Shown here: piece after piece, positions 10,931 to 24,779 of the stretch
How positions within the stretch are numbered: the stretch's first letter is position 1
How the letters are laid out: each line of letters starts with the position of its first letter
Assembly: GCA_902729315.2 (NCBI GenBank)
Contig: LR746264.1
Location: forward strand, 2,155,378-2,219,377
DNA: 64,000 nt
Source: Spirodela intermedia
Taxonomy: Eukaryota; Streptophyta; Magnoliopsida; Alismatales; Araceae
Reading direction: 5' to 3'
Notes under the pieces: generated by a model
Database searches by the model: none
Told to the model about the DNA's origin: nothing
The model's input: only the letters and a program-made list of their open reading frames with translations
Position numbers and translations under genes: made by a program

Positions 10931-13260
10931 ATTATTTCTAAAGATTCATCTACTTGGACGCTGATTCTAAGAAGAGGGGATGGCTCGATCCAAAACCTCA
11001 GTTCTAAGCTCTCCAAGATGGGACACACGATGAGTATGGTCTTTGGACTAGTGTATACAAACCAAACTTAGGAAACTGTTAAATGTGGTAGTTCGGATTA
11101 AAGTTATATAGTGGCAGGATTGCCTCTCATTTTTTCATGATCTATCTAGTCTGAGCAGTCTCTCTCCACTCAAACATTTTCAAACACGCCATAGAACCAA
11201 TAAATTTCTCTAGAATGAATTTGAGCTTGTTCAAGGCTACTGATAGCATTTTGTTTAGTAAAGCTGGTCTTGGTGAAGGATGTAGATCATGAATTGCAAC
11301 CATAGAAATGTCACTCAAGCACATTTATATCAAAAGCTTACTCAAATGTTAGTCAAAATCAAAGGGAAATTATTTGAAGGATTTAGACCATGCTATTATC
11401 AAGGAGAATATTTCTTCATAGTAAATAATTTAAATCTCTTTTATGATTACACTAAATCTCATTTTAACGTAATAATGATCCTCTAGTCAATAAAAAGCCT
11501 TTACAAGGATGGAATTTTTGTTGATACCATGTGCTTCAAGCATTATTTTCATTTTAGTTTGCAGCTTGTTTGGTTTCCCTATCTTAATATCAAAAATAAA
11601 TAAAAACATTGTTCCTCTTGATAAAAATAAATAGAAAGAAATTGAACTCCATGAAAAGTGTCTTCGCTTCCTCTCCCCCCACCTTTATGTAGGAGTTTCG
11701 AGCAAGTTTTCGCTTTCCCTCAATGTACCAATATTTCTTGACCAAATAATATAGTAACTATCCCAATAAAGCCTTTAAGCATTTGTAACCTTCATCAATG
11801 CACCATTATATGCTCTATTCTAACACTTCTTAAGTGAGACATCCCACTTAAGTGAGAAATGCAATTAAAGAGAAATGTCGAGAAAGGGTAAATATAGAGT
11901 AGAAAACTTTTTACCATAAAAAATAATCATACATAAGAAGCTTCGTACTGCTATTGTCTTCAATCATTGTGCAGAAACCACTATTATACTTGCCTCATCA
12001 TCAAGCATGAATTTGTATCTGTAAATGCATTTAAATATTGAGTAGGATGCCATTGTATTTATCATACTCCACATATCTAGTATGATCATAATGGCCAATA
12101 CACTAGCTCCTACATAAATTTGATTGTTTTCTACTTCATTTAAATGACCACATGGGCGCTTCTCTTCTATATATAATATTTTTACACTGTTTGGAGGTGG
12201 GGTGGTTTTATTACATGCAGACTAATGGAAGTGACACTATATGATTAATGCATCTACCAGACCCATCACATATTCCCTCCTCTACTATGCTCTATATGAG
12301 AGGCTCTTGACCACATTTGCTGCAACTCTTCGTATCTGCAAGAGTGTTGGTTGTCACACGTCCATCATCGACTACTACCGAGTAGGCATGACTATTAGTA
12401 TTGATTGTTCGGGCCCTTACTCATTTTAAACTGTTCTACCCTTGGCATTGAAACTCTTCCTACGTGTCTTGGACTTGAGGGCCAAAACACCGCCGTTTGC
12501 TAATTCTAGACCCAAAATGGTAACGCGAACTATGCTCCCGGTACGTAATAATCCAAAAATGAAATTAAAGACTACGTTTATGTCTGACGGAGTTTGAACT
12601 CTAAAGTGATAGGGAGCTCTACATTAACTATCAATTAGAAATAAACCTGTGCATAAGCTTATAATTAGTACGGTACCCAAACATTACCGTGGATGTTATT
12701 ATGGTGAATTCTCTGTCTTGTCCGCACATACCTATGGCTCTCTGGAAGCCCCATCTTGTCCGTAATATGCCGCAACGGATGGCTATGGCTCTGGTCAGGC
12801 TTCATCACTGCCCGACGGACGCAAGCAACATCTCTCTCTCTTTCTCTATAAAGGGCCTTACGATTGAGATTCCAGCGAAAGTTCCTCATGATCTAATGGG
12901 GTTCATGTGCGAATAACATCGACTCTCCGCGAGTAGTCGCTATCGCTGCCGAGGTCGTCGGCCACCACCAAGGCTTCCCTTCTCTATCGTTTATGTCCTC
13001 GACATGAGCTGTCAGCATCGTGAGCCGCCTGGGCTCTACTCGTTCGCTCGGTCACGCGGACTGTCAGTCGGACTGGGATCGATCATTTGATGGGGTTGTT
13101 TTTTATTGATAGAAATACAAGCAATCTACGTCAACAGTTCGTTGACGTGAGGTGCCCGTTCTACTGAACACCGAGGGGATGCGCCCCCCGTCAGATCAAT
13201 TATATGCTCCTGGCTCGAGCAACGACCTACAGGAGCCTGCCCCCAGCGCGTTTACACTTG
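10931..13260. other. Intergenic region, nothing recognised
   Basis: The sequence turns AT-rich after about 10.9 kb. I see only short open frames without motifs, no tRNA-like cloverleaf and no transposon protein remnant. From about 12.4 kb the base composition becomes more balanced, without a clear boundary repeat. Confidence 0.4.
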
Positions 13261-13833
13261 AGGGAGAGAGACAGAGAGAGAGTCAAAGTAAGAGTAAGAG
13301 AGTGAAATACGGAGAGAGTCAGAGAGAGAGAGAGTCAAAGTAAGAGTAAGAGAGTGAAATACGGAGAGAGTCAGAGAGAGAGAGAGTCAAAGTAAGAGTA
13401 AGAGAGTGAAATACGGAGAGAGTCAGAGAGTAAGTGAGACGATGAGAGTAGAGAGTCAGGTAGGATAGGAGATAGCCAGAGAGTCAGAGACTCACTGAGA
13501 GAGCGAAATGGTAGGTGATGGAGTCCGATATATTTAGACATGGAGGGAGCGGGACGGGGAGTGAGAGAGTGGTGGACGAGAAGGTGAGAGTCTTTTGGAG
13601 AGTGTGTCAGGGAACGAGGCCAGACAGGGAGATAGTGACTGTGTCGGGAGGGAGTGAACGAGTTATACGAATAGTAGGTGAGTGAGAGACGGAACAGTGA
13701 AATAAAGGAAGAGTAAGAAAGTGTGCGAATGAGAAAGAGTGAGCGGCATAGTGAATGTATGCGTGTCGAGAGAAGAAAGGGTGAACGTGTGGGAGTCGAG
13801 AGAGTGATTCGGGCCGACTGTCTGAGAGTGAGT

Positions 13834-13890
<57 letters not shown>
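13261..13890. repeat. Purine-strand tract with GA-rich degenerate repeats
   Basis: For about 630 bp the plus strand is dominated by G and A, with many GAGAG, GAGTG and AGAGAGTCAG words. It begins with a minisatellite of three 52-bp units and ends in a near-perfect (GA)n run at about 13829-13888. The apparent Arg-Glu and Ser-Leu frames across it are simple-repeat artefacts. It probably grew by slippage from a GA microsatellite. Confidence 0.85.
13281..13436. repeat. Minisatellite, 52-bp unit x 3
   Basis: The word AGTCAAAGTAAGAGTAAGAG starts at 13281, 13333 and 13385, so the period is exactly 52 bp, and the copies look nearly identical over their full length. Such similarity in a degenerate background points to recent tandem duplication. 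Confidence 0.95.
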
Positions 13891-13891
<1 letters not shown>

Positions 13892-16800
13892 GCCTTCACG
13901 TGAACCTGTTCTTGCGCATGTGGTACTTGTTTACAAGATTCATGCCTATCTCCGACAGCTCGTTGCACAATCGCAAGTTTGGTCACTTTCACAATTATGA
14001 ACACTCATTACCACGCCCCACTGATCGTTTCCAGAGCTTCGGTGGAGCAGCAACGTCCACATTTCGCTGATCCGTCAAGCGCTCCTTCACTCGCCCATCT
14101 TCCGAATCCTGCTGCATCCTTCCCTCTTCCAGGAAACGGCCGAATCCATCATTTCGGGAACACGCTGCGGACGTATACATATATTCTCTCGTTTGGTATC
14201 CTTAGTGGAATTTATGAAGAGATATGCCACAACCTTCTTGCTTTAGCGAGTCGCTGCCAACGATTCAACGGATAAAACCAAGGAAAAATCGAATACCGAG
14301 GCAGAAACCAGGAGCTAGCGAAACGCGTTGCTCATCGTCCTCATCCGCATAATGTACAATGAGTTAATGACTGTTCATGTCCTTCTCCCTCATGTTCTTC
14401 ATGTCCTAGTAATGGTGGATTCAGCCTGAGCCCTGGGCGCCTTCCTCGTCGGCCGCTAGTTCATCTAAGTGTCCGAGGATACGCGTCATTTTGGGTTAGC
14501 TTCCGCTGTTCTGGGCACGGATGGCTTTCCCTTCGCCTGTCATCGCCAACGCATGTAGAGATCGCCAACAGATATGACGCTAGCTTCTACAGATGCTCAC
14601 TGGTATCCCCTGTCTCATTTGGGCCAGCCTCGACATCCATCTCCATCGTCAGCAGTACTGGCATTTGCACCATTTTCTCACTTTTCTGGTTGGGGCAACC
14701 GGTTACTCCGAAAGTTTCCCCCCACGTCTCTTTGACGAGACATAGTGTCTTCTAATGCCTCGTCATGACCCATACTCCAATGGAAGAATCATGGAAGCGA
14801 AATAAGGCCACGTTCACAAGGTAATACAACAAAAGCTCCTTTTGTTTAATACCGTCAGAAAACTAATAATGTCGTCCAGATAATGAACTAGATGAGCTAA
14901 AAGTATCCAACAAAGGAGTAGGGTTTCATAACCAGAACTACACCAACGCCAACTTATCTTCATTTTACAATTTCTTAATAAAACCGTGGAGCTTCGTCAG
15001 GATCCTCATCTTGTTTCGACGCAAGAAGTTATACTCCAACACTTCGCTATCGTGATGAGCAGTGCATAGAGTTGAGCAGATTGCGAGATAAAATTGATGC
15101 AATAACCATATCAAAGAAATAATTAATTTAGAAAACGTATATCCATATCGAAAATAAATTATTAATCAAAGAGGAGTGTCGCACAACTAAAGTAGATGCA
15201 TTAGATCTTAAGTAATCCTCTATATGCTTTGCCTAAGTTTTCGGAATCTCTGAAACCGCATTTACTTTTACCTACGAAGAGGGAACGAAAGCCAAAGCTG
15301 TCAGTAGACTCCGAAGACGATAGCTCCTCATTTGAGAATCAAGACTTTTTTCACGATCTAAAACTCATCTTCTCTGAAGCGTATCCATTATTCGAGTATT
15401 TCCCATTTTAAGTGAATTATTTAAAACGATTGCGATTCTCTTCCCTACCCTCACTTACATAATTTACTTCGTGTTTTATCACGTTTGTGGAAGCAAGCTT
15501 GTATTGATTTTTTTTATTTATCTGAAAGCATGATAAAGGAATTTTGAACGGTAATTTGTAAGTAGATTGAGGACAGCTAGTGGAATTCGTAAAAAGAGAG
15601 ATGGGTAGAATAGGCTTGGAGCTTGACGTAAGAACTATATCTCTGGAATCGTTCTCTCCCAGATTGAGTTATTTTTACCTTTAAGTACATCGGTAAAACG
15701 TTCATCTCCCTCCTCAAGTTCATTCTTACAATTTGAGTGTTTATTGTGATCAAGTATTTCACAACTAAATACTGTTATTGAAGGAATTATATCGATCTTA
15801 TACTATCAGTAAAGTACTCAGAGCCATATGATCTTATACATCGGTTTCTTTGGAATAACATGAGTTGAAATAAGCTAATGAATGAACTAAATCCCTTTTA
15901 TTTATTTTATGATACTTGCAAAAACATGGCTCTAGTCTATCATCAGCCATTCCAACCATCCTCAAAGTGATTAAAAACTATGTTGTCATACAATAGAAGC
16001 TACAAACTTTAGTTTTCTTATTATCGCTTTTCTTAAATTTAATTTATTTTTCTGGGGGAAGAAAATAAGCTATAATATTTGGACGTTCAACGGATTGAAT
16101 GATCGAGCCCCAAGCTTTTTTGGGAGGAGGTAAGACGATGCCTTTCCAACAGCAGTAAATCATAGTTTTCTCCTGAAGCGTAGACATCGTAAGTTTTTAT
16201 TGATGGTCACACGAGATTTAAGGTTAGCGTTTTTGTTAGTTTCTCTATGATTCCTAATAGGCTAATCCATTTCGAGTCTCTATTTTTCAACATTGGTCAA
16301 GAAATTGATCCGGACAGCTCTCTACTGAGTAGCCATTTTGTTAGACGCTGATGAAGAGTGTATTCCCAACTGGTGAATAGTCATTTATTTTTAAAAGTCT
16401 CGTAAGGTGTGTTGATCTCACAATTTAAAGGGGCTTAAGAAGCAGAAAAAGTCAAGGGATCGACTCAAGTGAATCTATTTCATCTAGGAGATTCTGGATT
16501 AGTTGATGGCGAAATTTACCTCCGAATGTGAAAGTTGTAGTTTCCTTTGAATTTTCTAATAAATCCACAAATTTTCGCAACGTAACCTAAAAATGGGCAT
16601 GAATACTATTTTTGAGTTATAAATATATTATGCTGTTTTATTCAAGGTAGCATTCTGCTATTTGGACCTATCAATTCTAAATCATTTGACTATCTAACGT
16701 ATATGTAATAGACTATAAATCCGAAGTTCTTAATAATGAGAAAAAAACTATTATTCGCGGATTTACTTACAGAGGAGATTAGATGAAACTAAGATTAAAT

Positions 16801-19800
16801 AATTAATGCCTTTTTTCATGCAAAGCAAAGTGAATGGAAACGTGATTGTCAGCCATAAGAACTTATATTATTATAGGAGAATGAGCTATGATTGGCCGAA
16901 AAAATGGGAGAAAGTTACATTTTCATTTCCTCTTTCGGCCGAGGGATTTGAGCCTCTTTACTGCTTCTGAAAAACTTCTGAAGAATCACAAAAATGATGA
17001 GAAGGGTAGAGGATGTGGTACACCTTTTGGTGGCTTAACATTATTTCAGTGTGCTTAAAGATAAAAATTGCTTTTACTCGACTCATATTTAAGTATAGAA
17101 GAAACTACAAAAAATTGAAGGCAAGTAATCAGGAAGAAGAGAAAGTTTTCTCGGGCGGGAGCGATTGGTCAATGTGAGATGCCTTGGATTATTTATCACG
17201 CTCGGTCTCCACCATATATGATAAGATGTCCGGAAGATTAGCCTAGGCACTTTCAGAGAGAGCTCCGTGAGAGAGAGAAATCTCATTTTGTTTTGCAAGC
17301 ATCGTTCTCTTATTCGATTTTTAGGAAGACCTAATTAGGGTGCATGCATTCTAGAGTTTTTGCCTTTTTTCCTTATAGAAATATATCTTGGGCTACTGTT
17401 CAGATTGATTTCGCTGTGCGTAGTGTGTAGAAGAAAAGGAAAATGATTATAAGGATGCAGGTATGCCATGAAACGACCTAGGTTTTCAGTCTTTTTTTAC
17501 CACGGATTTTAGATAATACTCTCCTTTAGAAAATCGCTAATATCTACAACAGAGGCCTGGAACATCATACGTTCTGATTAATTTCTGGCGATCCCATGGT
17601 TTTTGGGAAAAAAATTCTTTAAACAAGCCATTAATTTTTCGTCGAATATTTATCTCCACTTTTAATTTTCGGCCTAGTATTTCATTCTTTATCCATTTAC
17701 CATGGATGATGCTAACTTCTTACTTTCAATCTCTCCAGAATTTTTTCGAGCATTGTTAAAGAAATCAAAAGTTTCATCTGAAAAAAATTGATCACACAAA
17801 AAGTATGGAGTCAATAAAAGGATGTATGGACGTATGATTTCGTAATTCGTAAGTGAAATTGTTGAATGTCATAAAAAATATGTAAATGGTGGTCAGTAAT
17901 CCCCTTTTATGATGGTATCATCATAAGATGGAGCATTATATAGTCCATGTTTCGTCGCATTTGGATACCTCTCATGCCTATTGTTCTGACAAGGAATATG
18001 ACTCCATTGATTTTCATCATGGGTAGTTAGACTCATCATGTTCCCAAAATCCATCTGTATGATCTGTTTACTACACTTATTCACTGTCAGATGTGGAATC
18101 TCATGCTTAGCAGCATCCGTAGTTCTTTCTGATAATATATCCTTCTTGAATGGTTCTATTTAAACAAACAGATCCACGATGGAGATTCTAATAAACGTCC
18201 CACGGCACATGGATCCCGAGAATCTTTTGAGTGAGTGGCGTGTTCAGCTGACCGAACTGTTTGGAAGAATAGTGAGGTATAAAGAAAATGCGAGGATGCA
18301 TACGACAAGTGGTATGCTCCATAAGATTGTGCGTCCGCACGGGTTACGCTAACCACCGTGGAATCTAGCGTTCATCTACGCCTGTTATTCGAGGCTCAAG
18401 AGAGTTTCTCTCAATGTTGCACTCTTCTACATTCGTAGATGTCTCCTACCCAGGGTTCAATGGGAAGATGGAACGGCATTCCCAATTGCAGGTTTGGATT
18501 GGGCACCAGTGGTATGATTTCATGAAAAGATCCTTAATCAATCTATGCTTCACATATATCGTATCAAGCACTTAACGTCGGACCTCCATAAATTGTCCGT
18601 AGTCAAAGTGGTCCATCCCGAGCGAATACCGTATCGATCTGTGTAACCTTACGACGTCCACTTTTACTGCCGGCAACGAGTCGCGGGCCCCATTAATATC
18701 ATATATGCTGTCATCTCGTGATCCGCAAATTTCTATAGATGGATATGCAAGAATGAGAGAGAAAGAGAGCGCGGGAAAGAATGGAGTAAGAAGAAAGGCA
18801 TGTGCAGGGGAAAAAGGGAGGGAGGGAGGGAGGAAGGAGGCGAGAGAGAGAGAGAGAGAGGAGAACATCAGTTTTTGTAAGTCGTTGTGGAATCTCTAGA
18901 GAGTCAGAATGGAAACATAAAATACTAGCAAGAATGAAGTATGACCGAAAGACAGTGCATATGCCCACCCCGGAGGACCCGACGTGACAGTCCCACTCTC
19001 TCATTCCATCTTCATACGTATGGGGAGAGCCGACGGGGAAGAGAGTGGAGATATAACATAACAAAGTGATGTCAGATAGTCCACCAGATTCCCTCCCAGA
19101 CCCAAGCCTTGACTGGAACACCCATCTGTCTCCTTTTCTCACTCCTCGAGGAAGTCTTGACATGGACCTCTCCGTGATTGCTAACTCACATGGGACTCTG
19201 CGTCTTCACATGGAGTAGGAGGGGAACAGAAGCAGGGAGTCAATAAATAGCACAAGGACTGAGTGTGTGGACAGATTACTGTATCCGTGATGCATGCTGC
19301 CTTTTTTTTCTATCCACGGTGACGTAAATTGGTCTAAGATGATGCCTCGTTTTTTATATCTTATGAACAAGGGGGCTCAGCAAATTACGAAGGTTTAATT
19401 ACGTAGTCAAGATTGTACGATGAACCCCTCTCCTATACTCGTAAATCCGCGAAACCCTCTCCTATATCTGGTATTCAATGCATAGATCCTTTCGCTTGTC
19501 ATGTACATTTATATTTTAGTTTTGGGTAGTCATTCGGTATATACATGCATGTCCTCTCACTTCATTTCTAGGACGTTATTTTAGTCAACCCGTTTTAAAA
19601 ACGTTATTCTAGTGAAAAATATATCTTAGGGAACAATATTTTTTTTCTGATTCCTATACATCTTAGTTGGCTGACAAATGAGTTTGTAGATGTCTTTTAC
19701 TCCTGCCTGGTTTGTATACCTCATTTACCGCCAAAAAATGACAGAATTCTCACCTCTACAAGAGTACAAATTATCACTGGTTCTTCGTCCTTTTGCATGG

Positions 19801-22800
19801 ATTTAGTTCAGAGAGTCAGGTCGTTGAGTAGGTAGCACTTATTGCTTTGCTATTCGTCCATCGTTCAACGGATGCACATCATCACCAAGAACAGCAAGCC
19901 ACACAGATCACAAACTATTTTTTGTTCAATGTTGGGGAATATGGGTCTTGTGAAGCTGGATTTACATGTCAGGCACAGCTAGGGTGAAGTCAAAAAGAAT
20001 ACAGGCCCCGATTCTAGTCGTTAATAAGGGCTATAAAAAACAACCCACGCATAAGAGGAGGATGAGAGACAAGAGAAGGGAAAAACTGGGCCCTATTCTC
20101 CTCTATCTATTGACGTGATATGGCAACCCCTTATGCACAACTCCACAGTCTCGCTGTTGTTTTCAAAACATTCTGTCTATATGTAGGAGTGTTGTAGTAG
20201 GCCAAAGCTCCTTCTCATCACTATTTCTCATTAGAAAGAAAACAAAATAAGTGGTGTGGCTGCAGTAATTCTGTCCTTTCTTGTTGCTGTTTGTCAGTGA
20301 TAGAAAGCAAACTACAGCTCCCAGTTCTTCTGTGTTCCCTAGTTATCGCTGAAAAACGTCGTGCATTCATTACAGGCGTTGCAGTGCTTACTCAAAGAAC
20401 TGTCGGCAAAAGTGGGTTATCTTCCAAAGTTATTGATGGAATGCATCTCTCTTTAATATGCACTATCCTACCATTTTCATATACTTTGATATACAATGAA
20501 TAATTAGTCGATACCCAAAGCCGCACAGAAATGCGTTTAAACAAACCGTTCATACCCCATAATCCAACGACTGAACAAGCCCAGAGGTTCTACGATGCCT
20601 CAATACGCCAATGAGAGGTAAACTCAAGCAAGACTGAATACGACCGGGGCTATAGAAGTAAGGGCCCTACTGGTGAAATCAAGACCCTCGAAATCATAAC
20701 TGCAGCAAGTGCATTAAGCTGTGTGTAATCTTGCAACTTGTTTCACTGTCGGCAGCGTCGGTTATCGTCACGTATGTGCAGTCGTCATCTCTTCTTGGAC
20801 AATACGGCCGTGGATTGCATTGATGCGTCACGCCAACAGGCTCGACAAACGGGGTGCCACGTGGTAGAAAATGATGGGAGAGGAAGGGGAATCTTTCGGG
20901 AGTCGAAACAGAAATCCTAGAACGGATTATACTGTTGCCTACTCTCTCTCTTGCCATAATAACATAGTCCTGGGGATGACTGCAAGCCGTGGTCAACATC
21001 GGTGTGGAAGGCCAAGAGGTGCCACGGGTGCCGTCAAACTTGTGTTTTCATCGCCTTTCTTCGAAATTTTAACTTCGGGAACCGTGAGACAGAAGGCTGG
21101 AGGGGCCCTTTTCCAATGCTTTCTCACACACTTCACGTGGCCGCTAGGTTGCTTGAACTATTGTTAAGAAGTCGTCATCTGGGTTCGCAGGTCACGGTGA
21201 CGTCGAGTGACATTGGTACTCTGAATTCTTATGCCACACTCCTATAATAGTAGCTCGGCGATTGTTACTAATTACCAGGGTTTTACTTACCACGTAGTAG
21301 CCTAGCACCCTTTCTCTACGAAAGGAAGTGAGAAGTGAACCGTACAAATCATCCCCAAATGAGTCTATCAATATGTTGAAATATGCCTTCTCACCCTTAC
21401 AAGCTCAGTTTTTTATTAGACTGTTAAACTTTTTATATATGGACTTGGTTCACCACTTTCCAATAATATGAGTAAAAGTAACACCAACAACAACTAGATA
21501 GGCGGCCCATGACTACTAAGTACAAATCAGAGGACTGAAAACATCGTCACCAGGTAGAGGGTCTTGGCCGCTCCGTCGTGATGGGAAATGATCCTCGAGA
21601 AGAGCTCCCCTCGAGGCTAGGCGCTGAGTTATATTTGCCCCGTGCACTAGGGAGACGGAAGGGGGACGTTGTCATTGTCTTCAGCATAGCCAGCTATAAC
21701 CTGGAACCGCTTTGGCACCTGCAATTTGCGTCCCCGACTTACAGGTTGAGAACTATCCTACTGGGAGAAAGCGAGAGAGAGAGAGAGAGAGAGAGCAACG
21801 TGAAACAACTACAAGATATCATAAAGTGATGACTAATGATACAGTGATTTTTTTAAAACTCCGCACATTACGAAATATATTATTTAAACATTATTTTCAT
21901 CGATCAGTGCTTTAAATACGATGATAGCAACTATGTACTGAATACAGGGTACTATTTTTGCAGAGATAATATGAACAGATGACTAAACATGCGTGTTTTC
22001 GGGATTTTATTTCGGTGGAGTAACGCCGTAGCTTGCGTCTGAAACAAGAAATCCCCTCTGATGCGTTCTTTCATTGTTCATATGGCCATATATATATGCA
22101 TCTCTTCCACTAGATTCGAAGCGTACGCGGCAGTGTGTTGGATTCCTTGGCCTATATGAGAAAACACAAGAAAAGGAGAAAAAAAGTTAGTTTCTTACTG
22201 ATGCTTGCTTAAAATTTTTAGACAACAATCTCTAAATTGAAAAATAGTGGTGAGATTGTCCAAACTTTCATCCTTGCAGCAATAAGGGCGAGAAGTTGAC
22301 AAAGATAAATGTGATCAGTAGAACGACCGATGTGGAACATCCGAAAGATGGAAGGAGATCCGCCTTTTGAATTAGCAGCGTCCTTGGGCGCCCTTCCAAG
22401 GGCGCACACGATGATTCACACAGTGAAGTGACACTTACAGCAGAAGGTTCTGGGATTGTTCTGATGAGGCTATGGCGTACGGCCCCTAGCCTTTAAAGAT
22501 GAGTATTCCTCCCTACTTAAAAGCGGTCTTCCCTTCGATGTCTTATCATCTCTGCAAGCGTGAACAGTTACCACCCTAGCAGCTGCCTAATTTAGTAGAA
22601 CTTATCCAGGGCATGTGGCATTGTTCTTTTCAGTCATTTCTACGGAAAATTTATGATAGCTGAGAGATTTGGCGCACTCACGAATTTTACTCCTTTTCGT
22701 TATGTGGTGGTTTTGAAGGCCGTATTCACTTCCAAATAATTAAATAGTAACGACTGCCATTTTTCACAGAAAATTGGCAAATAACATAACTAAGTGGTAT
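13891..22800. other. Gene-free intergenic region of about 9 kb
   Basis: Only short open frames without recognisable motifs are present (longest 150 codons, 18711-19163 minus, crossing a GA tract). Small (GA)n runs occur at 18842-18861 and 21771-21794. I find no transposase, reverse transcriptase or gag remnant, no tRNA and no plant microRNA sequence that I recognise. The composition is more balanced than in the AT-rich spacers to the left of 3.8 kb and right of 22.8 kb, with frequent CG, which may mean it is not recent methylated transposon DNA. Confidence 0.4.
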
Positions 22801-24779
22801 CTTTGTTTCTTTAAAAAAAGATCAATAAAGCTATAGAATTGATGGGTAAAAGTATAGGCTTAAAGGATCGTATAGAATGCATTCCCAAAGGTGGAAAAAT
22901 AATATTTTTGGATTATATTAGCTAGGAAACCATAAGCGCTGGAATATGATAGAGAGAAAGGTAAAATCATCCTAGCTCAGCACCTTGTTGTGGGTTTCTA
23001 GTATACCCATAAGAAATTTATAGTAATGGTGTCACTAGGCATACTTCACTAGCAACATTTTTTCCTCTATAATAAAAATTTCAAAATCATTTAAGCATTA
23101 CATAAGTGGACAAACTTTCACAAGTGTTGGAAATTTTAACCATAGAGCTTATGAGTTTGCCATCAACAATTAAGACTAAGTGCCAAACTCATGTAAAGCT
23201 CCTTACTATAAATTTAAGTATAGACTTTACTTTTTATTTTGATTAAGATTATGTACAGTAGTTGGCTTTAAAGATGTTGCACCAAGAATTGAGATAAGGG
23301 AGAATTGGTGATTTTTGGGTCTCTCTTGTTTACTAATTCTCACTATGATAGAATAATTTTATAGGTCATTATTGAACATCAAAACCTCAATTACTCTTCC
23401 TTGAATTCATACAACGGCATCACCAAACCTTTATTGAACATAAAGACATCAAGTAACCTATACACTAAACAATTTTACTTTAGTAAGTCTACATAGAAAA
23501 TCAAGGCCTTAGTTGAATTATATATTGAACATTATGGGCTAAGAAGCCTGTACTAAATTATGAGCTTTAGAAGTCAAATAAATTGACCAATATGGCCTTG
23601 CAAGCCTTCAAGATAATATTTATTAGTTATAGTGAACCAAATAATACATTAAGAACAAATAGATTGACTTATAGATTTATCCATTGCTTCCTTTACATGA
23701 ACTCTTTTATTTAAAGATGTGGACATAGGTAATCCATGCAGGAGACTTTGATGCTTTGAGTAGTAGTTGTATTACCTTTACTTCCAATGCTAAAGTATGT
23801 TGGTAGGATATAATTAGGCGTTGTGGTTCTCGTTCTCATTTGTGTTCTATGAATTGAAGTCTCCTCTTTCTATAGTGTGTATTGAACTGTTCAACAGTCG
23901 TTTGTGAGAACTGAATGTTACCCTAACAATCTCTAAAATTTATGACAAAACAAAATCTTTGAATTTAATGCATTATGTTTGTCTTTTAAACATCTTTCCT
24001 ATGATTGCATATATGGTAGAACTTGCATCCAAAAAGATTATATAACAATTTTGAGGTGTGCATATAGACAATTTTTTCCTTGGTTTGATTTGTGGTTTAC
24101 TCTATTAAGATTTACATTTTGTGAATAACATAAGTCCATAATTATAATATTACTATGTTACCCTTTGAATGCCTAAGAAGAGCAAATAAGTATCACTTTG
24201 ATCTTGAAATCTAGCAAGCCAAACACTAGATGAAATACCTTGGCATGTTTACACACAAAAGAAATGTCATGTGTTTGGTCACTCATTAGGTACATATCTA
24301 TATATATCTATATATATATATATTGATTTTATTTATTTTTTATTGTCATATTGTCTTATATATATATATATATATATATATAGATAGATATGTATTTTAA
24401 AAGAAACAAACTTTGCATATATGATAAAAGCAAATACAACTATTGAGTGCTCTGTTCAAGAATGATAGAGAGAGAGAGGGGGGGGGGCTGGTTGTGGGCC
24501 TCCACCCTGCTCAATCTAGATTACACCTAAGGCATGACCTTGTGTTAGCATCTATTAGTTGTTTACCCCTCTTATTGGTCTCAAGATGAGGCTTTATGGG
24601 GTTTCCTTTAACCACTGCACCATTACCCCCTCACCATAACGAAGTGGGCCTTGAGAGTTTCTTAAGGTTCCTTTCTTACATAATCATTTCTATACTAAAT
24701 CATCCCACTAGTTCTATCACCTTAGACTAGAATCGTCTAGTGTTTGGAGCTACTTTTTATTTTTAGGTGAGGACATAAA
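22801..24779. other. AT-rich spacer with TA microsatellites
   Basis: AT-rich sequence without a recognisable gene. Around 23370-23560 a loosely repeated phrase containing ATTGAACAT and AAGNCCT recurs, which suggests an old repeat. TA/TATC microsatellites lie at about 24294-24325 and 24357-24390, and a GA run followed by ten G residues at about 24468-24488. Confidence 0.4.

Noticed and set aside
13281-13436. CRISPR-like array
   Set aside because: The 52-bp units are directly adjoining with no unique spacers, and the window is a plant nuclear genome. It is a minisatellite.
13663-14070. Frames rich in Arg-Glu or Ser-Leu across the GA tract
   Set aside because: They are translations of a (GA)n microsatellite.
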